Source: JAVBQL01 sp031549085
GTDB taxonomy: Bacteria > Spirochaetota > GWE2-31-10 > MWDO01
Direction of reading: 5' to 3'
Assembly (NCBI GenBank): GCA_031549085.1
Contig: JAVBQL010000001.1
Location: 1 to 64,000 of the forward strand
DNA: 64,000 bases
The notes beneath the pieces are model-generated. The model worked only from the letters and a program-made list of their open reading frames with translations, ran no database searches and had not been told where the DNA came from. Below are positions 33,463 through 42,954 of this stretch, in pieces (position 1 is the first letter of the stretch; each line of letters begins with the position of its first letter). The position numbers and the translations under genes are program-made.

Positions 33463-33931
33463 AAAATGTTTTAAACTCCAAAAAAACTTTTTTTATAAAG
33501 AGTATTAAACTCTTTGTTTCTTGCCTTTTTTTGTAGTGTAAAAACAAGTTTTCACACTACTCTTAATTAGGTTGGTTAACAAAATCAATAATTTAAAAGA
33601 TCCCATTTTATTCTAACATATAAAACAAAAAAGAGGTAGAGAATTTTATAATTTGGCTCTAATTCAGGTTATTTTTTTTAAACAAATATAGACCAAATTT
33701 ATATTGTAAAATGCTTAATATAAAAAAACCATGCTTTTTTTATAATTTTCCAAATAAAATCATCAAGAAAATGTTCATATATAGTTATAAACAAACTTGA
33801 ACATAAAAAAATCAATTTTAGTAAAAAACATCTATAATATAGTTGTAAAATTAATTCTTTTTGGTTATTATTTATTTAATCATATTCCACAAATATTTGT
33901 TCTTTAATCATTTTTCTAGAGGAGTCTTTTT
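33463..33931. other. 469-bp intergenic region between divergent peptidase and chemoreceptor genes
   Basis: It contains two inverted repeats on the peptidase side: AAAGAGT/ACTCTTT (33497-33515) and GTAGTGT/ACACTAC (33533-33560, with extra A/T pairs inside). Towards the chemoreceptor is an ATGCTTTTTTTATAATTTTC stretch (about 33731-33750) that resembles one just upstream of the second chemoreceptor (35690-35709). No sigma-28 consensus is evident. No gene. Confidence 0.45.
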
Positions 33932-35629
33932 ATGAAGATGTCAATAGGAGTAAAACTAACTATCGCTTTTATTGTTACGACTATGCTTACAATATCTGTT
34001 GGTATATTTAGCATTGTTAACATGGTAAAAATAAATGAGAAAGGAAGTGCTATCTATTACCAAGGGCTTAATACACTAGAAGATATAATTACTATAATGA
34101 GTAATTTTGATGATGCTCAAATGTATACTTATGAAGCTGTCTACAAATCTAAAACCTTTGAAGAGGCAAAAGAGTACATAGCCAAAATAGAGAAAGATAG
34201 GGAACAAAGTAATGAAGCTAGAAAGCACTACAGTGATAATATAACAACTGACAGTGTAAAACAGGCCTATGAAAACTATCTAGAGGTTAGAAAAAGTTAT
34301 AGATCTAGTCAAAACAAAACGTTTGAACTTCTTGAAAAAGAGGGAAAAGAGGCCGCACTTGCATATTTTGATTCAACTCTAACTCCAATAGTTAGAAATA
34401 TGAAAGTTTCCATATGGGCCAATATAAATGCAAAATCAAAAGATGCAAAAGAGCTTTTGGAGTTAAGCATAGCACAAACAAAAAACTCAATAATATGGAT
34501 AGTAATAATCATAATAATTGCTGCAATATCTGGTCAAATATCAGGAGTTTTAATTTCAAAAGGGATTTCAAAACCATTAAAGGTAATGTCAAGCATTTCA
34601 GAAAAAATTGCTACAGGAGATTTGACAGTAGAGATTCCAAAAGATTATCTAAAACTTGGTGATGAAGTTGGAGCATTGGCTAACTCTAATGAGATTATGA
34701 TAAATGGACTAAACGAAGTTATGAAGAGCGCAAAAATTGGTTTGGAGCAACTTTTGCAGGGTTCAAATGAAGTATCAAAATCTTCAATTTCACTATCTAA
34801 TGGAGCCTCCGAGTTGGCTGGCAGCATTGAAGAGATCTCCTCTTCGGTAGAAGATGTTGTTGGCTCTATCGATCAGAATGCTGAGATCTCTGATACAGGA
34901 GCAACAATAGCTATGCAATCTTCCAATGATGCAAAAGAGGGGGGAGAGGCTGTTACAAACACTGTAAACTCTATGAAAAAGATAGCAGAGACCATTCAGG
35001 TGATAACTGACATTGCGAGCAACACAAATATGCTGGCTCTTAACGCTGCAATTGAGGCTGCCCGTGCGGGAGAGCATGGCGAGGGTTTTGCTGTTGTTGC
35101 AAGTGAGGTTAGAAAGCTTGCTGAGAGAACAATAAACGCAGCTAATGAGATAAAAACAATTGCTACAAACAGTGTTGCTGTAGCTGTAAAAGCTGGAGAA
35201 TTAATAGAAAAAGTAGTTCCTGGTATAATAAAAACAAGCGACATAGTTCAAGAAATTTCAAGTACATCAAAAGAGCAAAAAGGTAAAATGAGAGATCTAA
35301 TGCAAACTGTTTCACAGCAAGATAAGGTTGCAACAACTGTAAGCTCAAACTCTGAAGAACTTGCAAGTGCAGCTGAGGAGATGAACGCTCAGGTGGAAAC
35401 ACTATCACAACTGGTAGACAATTTTAAATTGAAAGATGACTTGTCTACAACAAACACATTTAGAAGAAACACTCCTAGATTAGCCTCTCCTACAAATAAT
35501 TTTGTAAAAGAGGAAAAAAGAGAGATAAAAAATAGTGAGCCTAATAAGATGGCACAAAGAAAAAATAATTATAAAGAGGGACACAGCAATATTGATGATG
35601 TTGATCATGATGGATTTGTAGAGTTATAG
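33932..35629 (+). CDS. Methyl-accepting chemotaxis protein 1
   Basis: This 565-residue transmembrane chemoreceptor feeds CheA/CheW. It has a membrane helix at about 8-30, a periplasmic four-helix-bundle sensor to about 183, a second membrane helix (184-206), HAMP and a long methyl-accepting coiled coil. The highly conserved tip lies near residue 369 (NAAIEAARAGEHGEGFAVVA). The C-terminus extends past the coiled coil through a Lys/Asn linker to DDVDHDGFVEL, which recurs in the third receptor. GAGGAG precedes the ATG. It is the first of three receptors in tandem. The ligand is unknown. Confidence 0.92.
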   Translation: MKMSIGVKLTIAFIVTTMLTISVGIFSIVNMVKINEKGSAIYYQGLNTLEDIITIMSNFDDAQMYTYEAVYKSKTFEEAKEYIAKIEKDREQSNEARKHYSDNITTDSVKQAYENYLEVRKSYRSSQNKTFELLEKEGKEAALAYFDSTLTPIVRNMKVSIWANINAKSKDAKELLELSIAQTKNSIIWIVIIIIIAAISGQISGVLISKGISKPLKVMSSISEKIATGDLTVEIPKDYLKLGDEVGALANSNEIMINGLNEVMKSAKIGLEQLLQGSNEVSKSSISLSNGASELAGSIEEISSSVEDVVGSIDQNAEISDTGATIAMQSSNDAKEGGEAVTNTVNSMKKIAETIQVITDIASNTNMLALNAAIEAARAGEHGEGFAVVASEVRKLAERTINAANEIKTIATNSVAVAVKAGELIEKVVPGIIKTSDIVQEISSTSKEQKGKMRDLMQTVSQQDKVATTVSSNSEELASAAEEMNAQVETLSQLVDNFKLKDDLSTTNTFRRNTPRLASPTNNFVKEEKREIKNSEPNKMAQRKNNYKEGHSNIDDVDHDGFVEL

Positions 35630-35729
35630 CCAATCTAGTTATACTCATATCAGTTACTATTAGTTTACTATAGGCTATATAGAAATATTATGGCTTTTTT
35701 ATAATTTTCTCTGTTTTTAGGAGGCGTTT

Positions 35730-37235
35730 ATGAAAATTTCTATAGGAACAAAGCTGATATTTTCTTTCATTGCAACAACAATACTTACTGTATTTATTGG
35801 AGTATATAGCATTGTAGATATGATCAAAATAAATAAGAGAGGAAGTGCTATATACTATCAGGGGTTAAACTCGCTAGAGGATTTGATTCATATTTTTAGC
35901 CTATTTGATGATTCTCAAGCCTTGTTATATGATCTTGTATACACAAACAATAGTCTTAAAGAGAGCAAAAATTATATAGACAAAATAAATAACATCAGAA
36001 GAGAGAGTGACAAGACAAGAGCCCGCTACAGTGATAATGCAACAACTGAAAATACAAAAAAAGCATATTATGAATATCTACTCGCAAGACAAAAATATAG
36101 AATTGCCCAAGTAAATGTGATTGAAATTCTTGAAGATGGAGAGATTGAGAAAGCCAAATCATACTTTGATAAAAATATAACCCCAGCTGTAACAGAAATG
36201 AAAGCATCTATATGGCTAAACATAGATGCAAAATCAAAAGATGCAAAAGAGCTTTTGGATTTTAGTTTAATGCAGACAAAAAAATCTGTAATATGGATAA
36301 TAATAATTATTATTGTATCTGCTGTTGTTGGCCAACTATTAGGAATATTGATTTCAAAAGATATATCAATTCCACTAAAAGCAATGTCAGAGATATCAAA
36401 AAGAGTTGCAGATGGAGATCTATCAATTGAGATAGAAGAGAGATATTTAAAACTTAGAGATGAGGTTGGGGTATTAGCCAACTCCAATGAGCTTATGATA
36501 AATGGTTTAAACGAAGTTATGAGGAGTGCAAAAATCGGTTTGGAGCAACTTTTGCAGGGTTCAAATGAGGTATCAAAATCTTCAATCTCACTATCCAACG
36601 GAGCCTCCGAGTTGGCCAGCAGTATAGAAGAAATTTCCTCTTCTGTAGAGGAGGTTGTTGACTCTATAGATCAGAATGCTGTCGTTTCGGATAGAGGTGC
36701 TGCAATAGCTATAGAGGCATCCAGTGAAGCAAAAGAGGGTGGAGAGGCAGTTACAAACACAGTTGACTCTATGAAAAAGATCGCAGAGACAATTCAGGTG
36801 ATAACTGACATTGCAAGCAATACAAATATGCTTGCCCTCAATGCTGCAATTGAAGCAGCTCGTGCTGGACAGTATGGTGAGGGCTTTGCTGTCGTTGCAA
36901 GTGAGGTTAGAAAACTTGCTGAAAGAACAATAAAGGCTGCTAATGAGATAAAAGAGATTGCAACAAATAGTGTCAATGTTGCAATTGGTGCTGGGGAATT
37001 AATTAGCAAAGTTGTTCCTAGCATAATAAAGACAAGTGATATTGTTCAAGAGATTTCAAGCACCTCAAAAGAGCAAAAAAATAGCATGAGGCAACTTATG
37101 CAAACTGTTTCGCAACAAGACAAAGTTGCAACAACTGTAAGCTCAAATTCTGAGGAGCTTGCGAGTGCAGCTGAAGAGATGAATGCTCAGGTAGAAAATT
37201 TATCTTTACTAATGAATAAGTTTAAACTTAAATAG
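35730..37235 (+). CDS. Methyl-accepting chemotaxis protein 2
   Basis: This 501-residue protein is a close paralogue of the upstream receptor with the same layout (helix, sensor bundle, helix near 190, HAMP, signalling tip near residue 369). Sensor domains have diverged while the signalling half is nearly identical even in DNA (for example around 36540-36610). It ends right after the coiled coil (MNKFKLK) and lacks the DGFVEL tail of its neighbours, so adaptation enzymes may reach it only through them. AGGAGG precedes the start. Ligand unknown. Confidence 0.92.
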   Translation: MKISIGTKLIFSFIATTILTVFIGVYSIVDMIKINKRGSAIYYQGLNSLEDLIHIFSLFDDSQALLYDLVYTNNSLKESKNYIDKINNIRRESDKTRARYSDNATTENTKKAYYEYLLARQKYRIAQVNVIEILEDGEIEKAKSYFDKNITPAVTEMKASIWLNIDAKSKDAKELLDFSLMQTKKSVIWIIIIIIVSAVVGQLLGILISKDISIPLKAMSEISKRVADGDLSIEIEERYLKLRDEVGVLANSNELMINGLNEVMRSAKIGLEQLLQGSNEVSKSSISLSNGASELASSIEEISSSVEEVVDSIDQNAVVSDRGAAIAIEASSEAKEGGEAVTNTVDSMKKIAETIQVITDIASNTNMLALNAAIEAARAGQYGEGFAVVASEVRKLAERTIKAANEIKEIATNSVNVAIGAGELISKVVPSIIKTSDIVQEISSTSKEQKNSMRQLMQTVSQQDKVATTVSSNSEELASAAEEMNAQVENLSLLMNKFKLK

Positions 37236-37412
37236 TAGATAGGTTATAAATTATATATACAGTTTTTCTTTAATATATAGCTTAAAAACATATTTTTATA
37301 AATTATTAAATAAAAAACTAGCATTTTATAGTGAAAAATAGTATTATAATAATCACACAATCATTTTTTACTTAATATAAGCAAAAAAGTATTTTTTTGA
37401 AGGAGTTTTATT

Positions 37413-39104
37413 ATGAAATTCACTATAAGATTGAAGCTTGGTTTAGGCTTCGGCTTTGCATTGTTATTAGCTCTTATTATAGCTATTGTTAGCATGGCTA
37501 ATATGTTCTTTATAAAAAATAATGGAGCCACCATCTACAAAGATGGAGTTATTGCCCTTGAAGATTTAATATATATGCAAAATATGTTTGATGATTCAAA
37601 ACTCTACCTATATGAAGCTTTGATCGCACCAACTCCTGAAGAGTCTGTAAAAGAGTATAGTAAAATAGTTAACAACAGAGATGTTCTAAATCAACATACA
37701 AAAAGTTATGAAGATTCAATAAGGACAGAAAATGTAAGAAAAGCCTATGAAAAATATAATATAGTTAGAAATAAATATAGAGAGGGTACCAGCAAACTAG
37801 TTGAACTTCTTAAAGATGATAAAAAAGATGAGGCATGGAGACATTTTAGAGCTAATGTAACCCCTGCTATGAATGAACTAAATGCTGTAATCTGGGAAAA
37901 TATAAACGAGAAATCAAAAGATGCAGAATACCTATACAATAAAAATGAAGAGCGTGCAAGAAGAGCTCTAGTATCTACATTTATGATATTTACATTTCTT
38001 GCACTATTTGGTTTTGGTATAGCAAGAACAATTGCCAAAGCTGTTGCTGTTCCAGTAAAAATTATTGCTGGTATTTCTGAAAAGATAGCAGATGGGGATC
38101 TTACTGTAAACATAGAGGAGAAACATCTAAAATCAAATGATGAAATTGGTACTTTGGCAAATGCCAATAAAAAACTTATAGATGAGCTTAATATAATTAT
38201 GACAAATATAAAAGATTCTTCAACTCAGTTGCTTCATGGTTCAACAGATATATCAGGAGCGGCAACTTCCCTATCAAGCAGTGCTTCAGAGCTTGCTGGC
38301 AGTATAGAGGAGATCTCATCATCACTTGAGGATGTTGTAAAGTCTATTGACCATAATGCTGATGTGGCTTTTACTGGGGCAAATATTGCTATACAGGCCT
38401 CTAATGAGGCAAAAGATGGTGGAGAGGCTGTTAATGAGACCGTTGAATTTATGAAAAAAATTGCTGAAACTATTCAGGTCATATCTGATATTGCAAGCAA
38501 CACAAATATGTTGGCACTTAATGCAGCAATTGAGGCTGCCCGTGCAGGAGAGCATGGTGAAGGATTTGCTGTCGTTGCAAGTGAGGTTAGAAAGCTTGCT
38601 GAAAGGACAATAAATGCTGCCAATGAAATTAAAACAATTGCAACAAACAGTGTTAGCATCTCTGCAAAAGCAGGAGAGCTAATAAACAAAGTAGTACCAA
38701 GCATAGTAAAGACAAGTGATGTTGTACAAGAGATATCAAGCACATCAAAAGAGCAAATGAATAACCTAAAAAAATTGAGTGGGCTTGTATCACAACAAGA
38801 TCATGTTGCTACAAATGTTAGCTCAAACTCTGAGGAGCTTGCAAGTGCTGCTGAAGAGATGAATGCTCAAGCAGAGAACCTCTCCTCTTTAATGGAGAAA
38901 TTCAAATTAAAAAACTATAGCGGTGGGTCCAGTGTACCAAAGAGAATTACACACAAACCTAAAACAACTTCATCAAGCCAAGTAAAAATGACAAACTATA
39001 GCGAGCAAGAATCTCAAAAAAGAGACATCTCAACACCTAAAATAAGTATGAACAGACAAAATAATGATAAAGATGTTGATAGTGATGGGTTTGTAGAGCT
39101 ATAA
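37413..39104 (+). CDS. Methyl-accepting chemotaxis protein 3
   Basis: This 563-residue receptor has a more divergent sensor domain (starts MKFTIRLKLGLGFG; sensor to about 188) than the two before it. It has the same HAMP and signalling coiled coil with the tip near residue 367. It carries a long C-terminal linker ending DKDVDSDGFVEL. GAAGGAG precedes the ATG. A strong terminator follows, so the three genes form a closed cluster, each with its own ribosome site and 100-180-base spacers. Ligand unknown. Confidence 0.92.
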   Translation: MKFTIRLKLGLGFGFALLLALIIAIVSMANMFFIKNNGATIYKDGVIALEDLIYMQNMFDDSKLYLYEALIAPTPEESVKEYSKIVNNRDVLNQHTKSYEDSIRTENVRKAYEKYNIVRNKYREGTSKLVELLKDDKKDEAWRHFRANVTPAMNELNAVIWENINEKSKDAEYLYNKNEERARRALVSTFMIFTFLALFGFGIARTIAKAVAVPVKIIAGISEKIADGDLTVNIEEKHLKSNDEIGTLANANKKLIDELNIIMTNIKDSSTQLLHGSTDISGAATSLSSSASELAGSIEEISSSLEDVVKSIDHNADVAFTGANIAIQASNEAKDGGEAVNETVEFMKKIAETIQVISDIASNTNMLALNAAIEAARAGEHGEGFAVVASEVRKLAERTINAANEIKTIATNSVSISAKAGELINKVVPSIVKTSDVVQEISSTSKEQMNNLKKLSGLVSQQDHVATNVSSNSEELASAAEEMNAQAENLSSLMEKFKLKNYSGGSSVPKRITHKPKTTSSSQVKMTNYSEQESQKRDISTPKISMNRQNNDKDVDSDGFVEL

Positions 39105-39125
39105 TTTTTTTTAAGATTAAATATG

Positions 39126-39165
39126 ATGCCATAAAAAAATATTTTTTATGGCATTTTTCTTTTTG
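39126..39165 (+). terminator. Intrinsic terminator of the chemoreceptor cluster
   Basis: ATGCCATAAAAAA and TTTTTTATGGCAT pair over 13 bases (39126-39154) and are followed by TTTTCTTTTT. Confidence 0.85.
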
Positions 39166-39351
39166 TACAAATCTAATATACAACTTGTTTTCAAACTAAT
39201 ATTAATTCATTTGACAATATATAATTTTTTTTTTATTCTTGAACCTATACAATTAACAAAAACTATTTTTTGAATATAAAACACAAAAAAATATTGTTAA
39301 ATTATTCATTCTTTAAGCTTTCATATCCTTTATTATTAAATTAGGTGGAAG

Positions 39352-41301
39352 ATGGATTTTTTTCTGCATGGCATTCTAATAGTATTCTTTGGTTCTCTAA
39401 TTGTCCTATTTTTTCCAAATATACTAAAAAGAATTTTTTCTCTTATTTTTTCTCTATCAGGATCGATTTTAATTATATTTGGATTATTAAACAGTATAGG
39501 ATTTGACTCAAAAAAAGAATTAAAACTTCCGCTATTAGATATTCAAATTATCGTTGATGAACTCTCAATTTTTTTTATAATAATTACAGCAATAATATAC
39601 CTTATAATAGAGCTATATATTGTAATAAGTAAAAGAAGGATTGCCATATACAATCTACTATTAAGCTTCCTATTTATTGTTATAGCCTTAATTACAGTTT
39701 TACAAAACTCTATTGTATTTCTAGCTTTTTGGGAGCTATTATCTATTTTATCATTCTTAATGATAGTAAACAGCAATACTGTTTATGGAAGAAAAACTGG
39801 AATAACTTATCTTATTGCAGCACATATAAGCTTGATATTTTTATCAATAGCTTTTGCTATTTTAATAAGTGAAACTGGCAGCTATAATTTTAATGACTAT
39901 ATAACTTTTTTTAGTAGCAGTTCTCCTCTATCCTTTTTAGTACTTTTACTATTTTTTGCAGGTTTTGGTATAAAAGCAAAGTTTATTCCATTTCACAGCT
40001 ACTTCACATCAATTTATCCATATATAGATTTATCAACAATTGCTGTTCTGTCTGTTTGTATTTTTAATACTGCTCTATATGGAATATTAAGAATTGTATC
40101 ATTTATAAAGACCCCACCAATCATTTTATGCTACTCTCTCTTATTTTTATCTATATGCAGTGCAATATACGGAATTACCTATGCAAGCATAAGTAAAAAT
40201 GTAAAAAACATAGTTGGATACAGCAGCGTAGAAAATGCCGGTATTATAGGTATAGCAATCTCTATAGGAATGATTGGACTCTCTATAGACAACAGATATC
40301 TATCGTTTTTAGGTTTTTCAGGAGCACTACTCCACATAATTAATCACTCATTTTTCAAAACCGCCATATCACTATCTATGGCCAACATAGAGAAGAAGAT
40401 CAGCCTAAAAAACATTAATAATCTTGGCGGATTAAATAAAATCTTTCCATTTACAACAAAACTAGCAATCTTTAGTATTGTTGCAATAGCCTGCCTTCCA
40501 CCATTAAATGGCTTTATTAGTGAATTTATAATATACAGTGGACTACTTGAGGGTGTAAGAAACAGCAAGGGCTTTTCAATAATTGGTTTGATATTTACAA
40601 TAGCACTATTATCCCTTGTTGGTGGAATTGCAATAATATGCTTCGCTAGATTTTTTGCTACTATTTTCTTAGGAGAATTCAGAGGTAATAGAGAAAACTT
40701 AAACAATATAAAAGAGAATATTTTTTCTAGTTTCCCTATAGTTTTGCTAACAATTCCAATAATAGCAATAGGTCTATTTCCAATGCCTCTATTCAAATTA
40801 ATTGCAAATGTTGTTAACATTTATATAGGCGGTGGTGCAAATGTTTTTGTGTTAAAATTTACTCCTACACTAGAAAAGGTTGCATTTATAAATCAGATAT
40901 TCTTTGCAATATTTGTACCATTAATAATACTTCGAACATTAATTATAAAGAAAAATGGAATAGAAAAATATAAAACTTGGGATTGTGGCTTTCAAAAGGG
41001 AACAGCAAAAATACAATATAATGCAAGCTCATTTTCTGAGCCTTTTTCTACAATAATAGAGCCATTTATGCCAATAACCACAAAAAAAAGTGATTTGGAT
41101 AAGACCTTCTATAATAGTGGATTTTATAAAAAATACCTAAAAGATTTCTTCTATCTAGTAGTTATAAAACCAATTAGTTTTGTAGTTGAAAAAATATTAG
41201 GCCTACTATCATGGGTACAAAATGGAAATACTCAAATTTATCTGCTCTTCAGTTTAATATTTTTAATAATCATGATTATCTTTGCAATTGGAGTAAAATA
41301 G
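39352..41301 (+). CDS. hyfB: HyfB/HycC-type proton-pumping membrane subunit (NuoL-like)
   Basis: This 649-residue protein with about 14 or more membrane helices belongs to the proton_antipo_M family found in complex I and group-4 hydrogenases. It keeps the helix with FLAFWELLSILSFL (Glu), the KAKF lysine and INHSFFKTA. Its C-terminal KTWDCGFQKGTAKIQYNASSFSEP is typical of HyfB/HycC. The normally invariant H.WLP.AHP.APS..SALLSG segment is replaced by HSYFTSIYPYIDLSTIAVLS. It begins a four-gene operon. No hydrogenase subunit is nearby, so its partner complex must be encoded elsewhere or lost. Confidence 0.82.
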   Translation: MDFFLHGILIVFFGSLIVLFFPNILKRIFSLIFSLSGSILIIFGLLNSIGFDSKKELKLPLLDIQIIVDELSIFFIIITAIIYLIIELYIVISKRRIAIYNLLLSFLFIVIALITVLQNSIVFLAFWELLSILSFLMIVNSNTVYGRKTGITYLIAAHISLIFLSIAFAILISETGSYNFNDYITFFSSSSPLSFLVLLLFFAGFGIKAKFIPFHSYFTSIYPYIDLSTIAVLSVCIFNTALYGILRIVSFIKTPPIILCYSLLFLSICSAIYGITYASISKNVKNIVGYSSVENAGIIGIAISIGMIGLSIDNRYLSFLGFSGALLHIINHSFFKTAISLSMANIEKKISLKNINNLGGLNKIFPFTTKLAIFSIVAIACLPPLNGFISEFIIYSGLLEGVRNSKGFSIIGLIFTIALLSLVGGIAIICFARFFATIFLGEFRGNRENLNNIKENIFSSFPIVLLTIPIIAIGLFPMPLFKLIANVVNIYIGGGANVFVLKFTPTLEKVAFINQIFFAIFVPLIILRTLIIKKNGIEKYKTWDCGFQKGTAKIQYNASSFSEPFSTIIEPFMPITTKKSDLDKTFYNSGFYKKYLKDFFYLVVIKPISFVVEKILGLLSWVQNGNTQIYLLFSLIFLIIMIIFAIGVK

Positions 41302-42216
41302 ATGGCAAACACAATTATAAATATCGTTTTAATATCTATTTTTCCATTTATATATGTTGGAATGATAAATACAACAAAGTCATTATGGTCAGGGAAAACT
41401 CCACCTCACATATTGCAGCCTTTTTTTGACTTTATTAAACTAATTAGAAAAGGAGTTGTAATAAGTAATACAACATCCTTTATATTTAGCATTTCTCCAG
41501 TAATAATTTTTACAACAACTCTGCTTGCAGCATTTATTGCACCACTTGCTGGCTACCAAAACTTTATATCATTTAATGGTGATTTTATTCTCTTTGCATA
41601 TCTTTTGGCTCTTGGAAAGTTTTTTACTATAATAATGGCTCTTGATACAGGAAGTGCATTTTCTGGTATGGGTGCAAGTCGTGAGGCGCTCTTTGGAGCT
41701 CTAATAGAGCCAGGTTTCTTTATAATAATGAGCAACATAACGTCATTTACTATAGATCCTACATTCAAAAATGTCCTATCAGGGATGTCCTTTAATAGTA
41801 GTTATCTAAATCTTTTAATTATCATTCTCTGCGGAATGGGACTATTCATAATGCTCATAATGGAGGGATATAGAGTTCCTATCGATGACCCAATGACACA
41901 TCTTGAACTCACAATGATTCATGAGGCCATGCTTCTTGATAGCTCTGGTTTTGATTTGGCAATCATTAACTATGCAACAGCAATTAAGATGGTAATATTT
42001 AGCGGTATTATAGCAAATATGCTTCTTCCGTTTGATGTGAGCACTTTTGTATACTATGTAATATTCTTTTTGGTTATTCTTATTTTACCAATAATAATTG
42101 GAACAATAGAGACATTTATGGCGAGATATAAGATGAAAAATGTGCCACAGTTTTTGATGCTTCTTACATCTGTTGCTTTGGTTGTTCTATTCTGTATACA
42201 GTTTGTTATTCTATAA
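41302..42216 (+). CDS. hyfC: HyfC/HycD-type membrane anchor subunit (NuoH-like)
   Basis: This 304-residue protein with about eight membrane helices starts immediately after the stop of the preceding gene, with GGAG inside its coding end. NuoH-family marks include SGKTPPHILQPFFDFIKLI, GMGASREALFGALIEPGF and RVPIDDPMTHLELTMIHEAM. This subunit links the catalytic arm to the proton pumps and carries the quinone- or ferredoxin-side conduit. The conserved acidic residues of the DDP and LELTMIHE loops are intact, so it looks functional. Length is as in HycD (307). Confidence 0.88.
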   Translation: MANTIINIVLISIFPFIYVGMINTTKSLWSGKTPPHILQPFFDFIKLIRKGVVISNTTSFIFSISPVIIFTTTLLAAFIAPLAGYQNFISFNGDFILFAYLLALGKFFTIIMALDTGSAFSGMGASREALFGALIEPGFFIIMSNITSFTIDPTFKNVLSGMSFNSSYLNLLIIILCGMGLFIMLIMEGYRVPIDDPMTHLELTMIHEAMLLDSSGFDLAIINYATAIKMVIFSGIIANMLLPFDVSTFVYYVIFFLVILILPIIIGTIETFMARYKMKNVPQFLMLLTSVALVVLFCIQFVIL

Positions 42217-42297
42217 AAAAATTGAGCTTAATCTCAATTGAAGTTTATCTATTATTGAAACAGTGATTTTATATAGCCTAAAATAGGGAGGAGACTT

Positions 42298-42948
42298 ATG
42301 ATTAATTTAGAACTTCGTGATGTTTTAATTCTTCTGATTGGAGCCTCTATGATATATGTCTCAATTTCAACAAGACAAGAGGCATATATACGAACACTCT
42401 TTATTCAAGGGCTTCTGCTTTTTATGCTGATATTATCCGACTTTGGAAAAATAGAGATAAAAAGCTTTATATTCTTGCTAGTAGAAACCCTGCTCTTTAA
42501 AACAATAATTATCCCAAGTTTTTTATCAAGGCTAATCCACTCCACAAACTCAAGACACGATATACGTCCATACATACCAAGTTTCTTCTCTATAATAATA
42601 ACATCGATGATAATGGGTTTGGGGTTCTTTATAAGCTATCTTGCAAAAGAGCATATGGCAAACTTGAAACCACTATATTTTGGGATATCAATATCTATAA
42701 TAGTAAATAGCCTATTTATAATAATAAGCAGGAGAAAAATTGTAACACATATTATAGCATATATGTTTCTTGAAAATGGGACATTTCTTCTCTCTCTTTC
42801 AGTGGCAAGCGAAATGCCTTTTATTGTAAACCTTGGTATTCTTTTAGACGTTTTTGTCGCACTATTTATTTTAGGAATGTTTGCTACACGCATGAAAGAG
42901 TCTTTTGATGAACTTGATGTTGATAATATAAATAATTTAAAGGATTAG
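42298..42948 (+). CDS. hyfE: HyfE-type membrane subunit (NuoK-related)
   Basis: This 216-residue protein has about six membrane helices and ends in an acidic tail (ESFDELDVDNINNLKD). Family features are an N-terminal three-helix part, LLVETLLFKTIIIPSFLSRLI, and a second half containing AYMFLENGTFLLSLSV and LGILLDVFVALFILGM. Length matches E. coli HyfE (216). GGAGGAG precedes the ATG, and the next gene starts six bases past its stop. It would form part of the proton path between NuoH-like and NuoN-like subunits. Confidence 0.85.
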   Translation: MINLELRDVLILLIGASMIYVSISTRQEAYIRTLFIQGLLLFMLILSDFGKIEIKSFIFLLVETLLFKTIIIPSFLSRLIHSTNSRHDIRPYIPSFFSIIITSMIMGLGFFISYLAKEHMANLKPLYFGISISIIVNSLFIIISRRKIVTHIIAYMFLENGTFLLSLSVASEMPFIVNLGILLDVFVALFILGMFATRMKESFDELDVDNINNLKD

Positions 42949-42954
42949 GTTACT

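Noticed and set aside
36068..36598. Long antisense frames opposite the chemoreceptors (also 37745-38167 and others)
   Set aside because: They mirror the biased codon use of the coiled-coil genes, lack ribosome sites and recur in every paralogue; they are shadows.
40344..40820. Antisense frame of 158 codons opposite the HyfB-like gene
   Set aside because: The sense strand is an intact membrane protein with family motifs; the antisense product has no recognisable features or start site.
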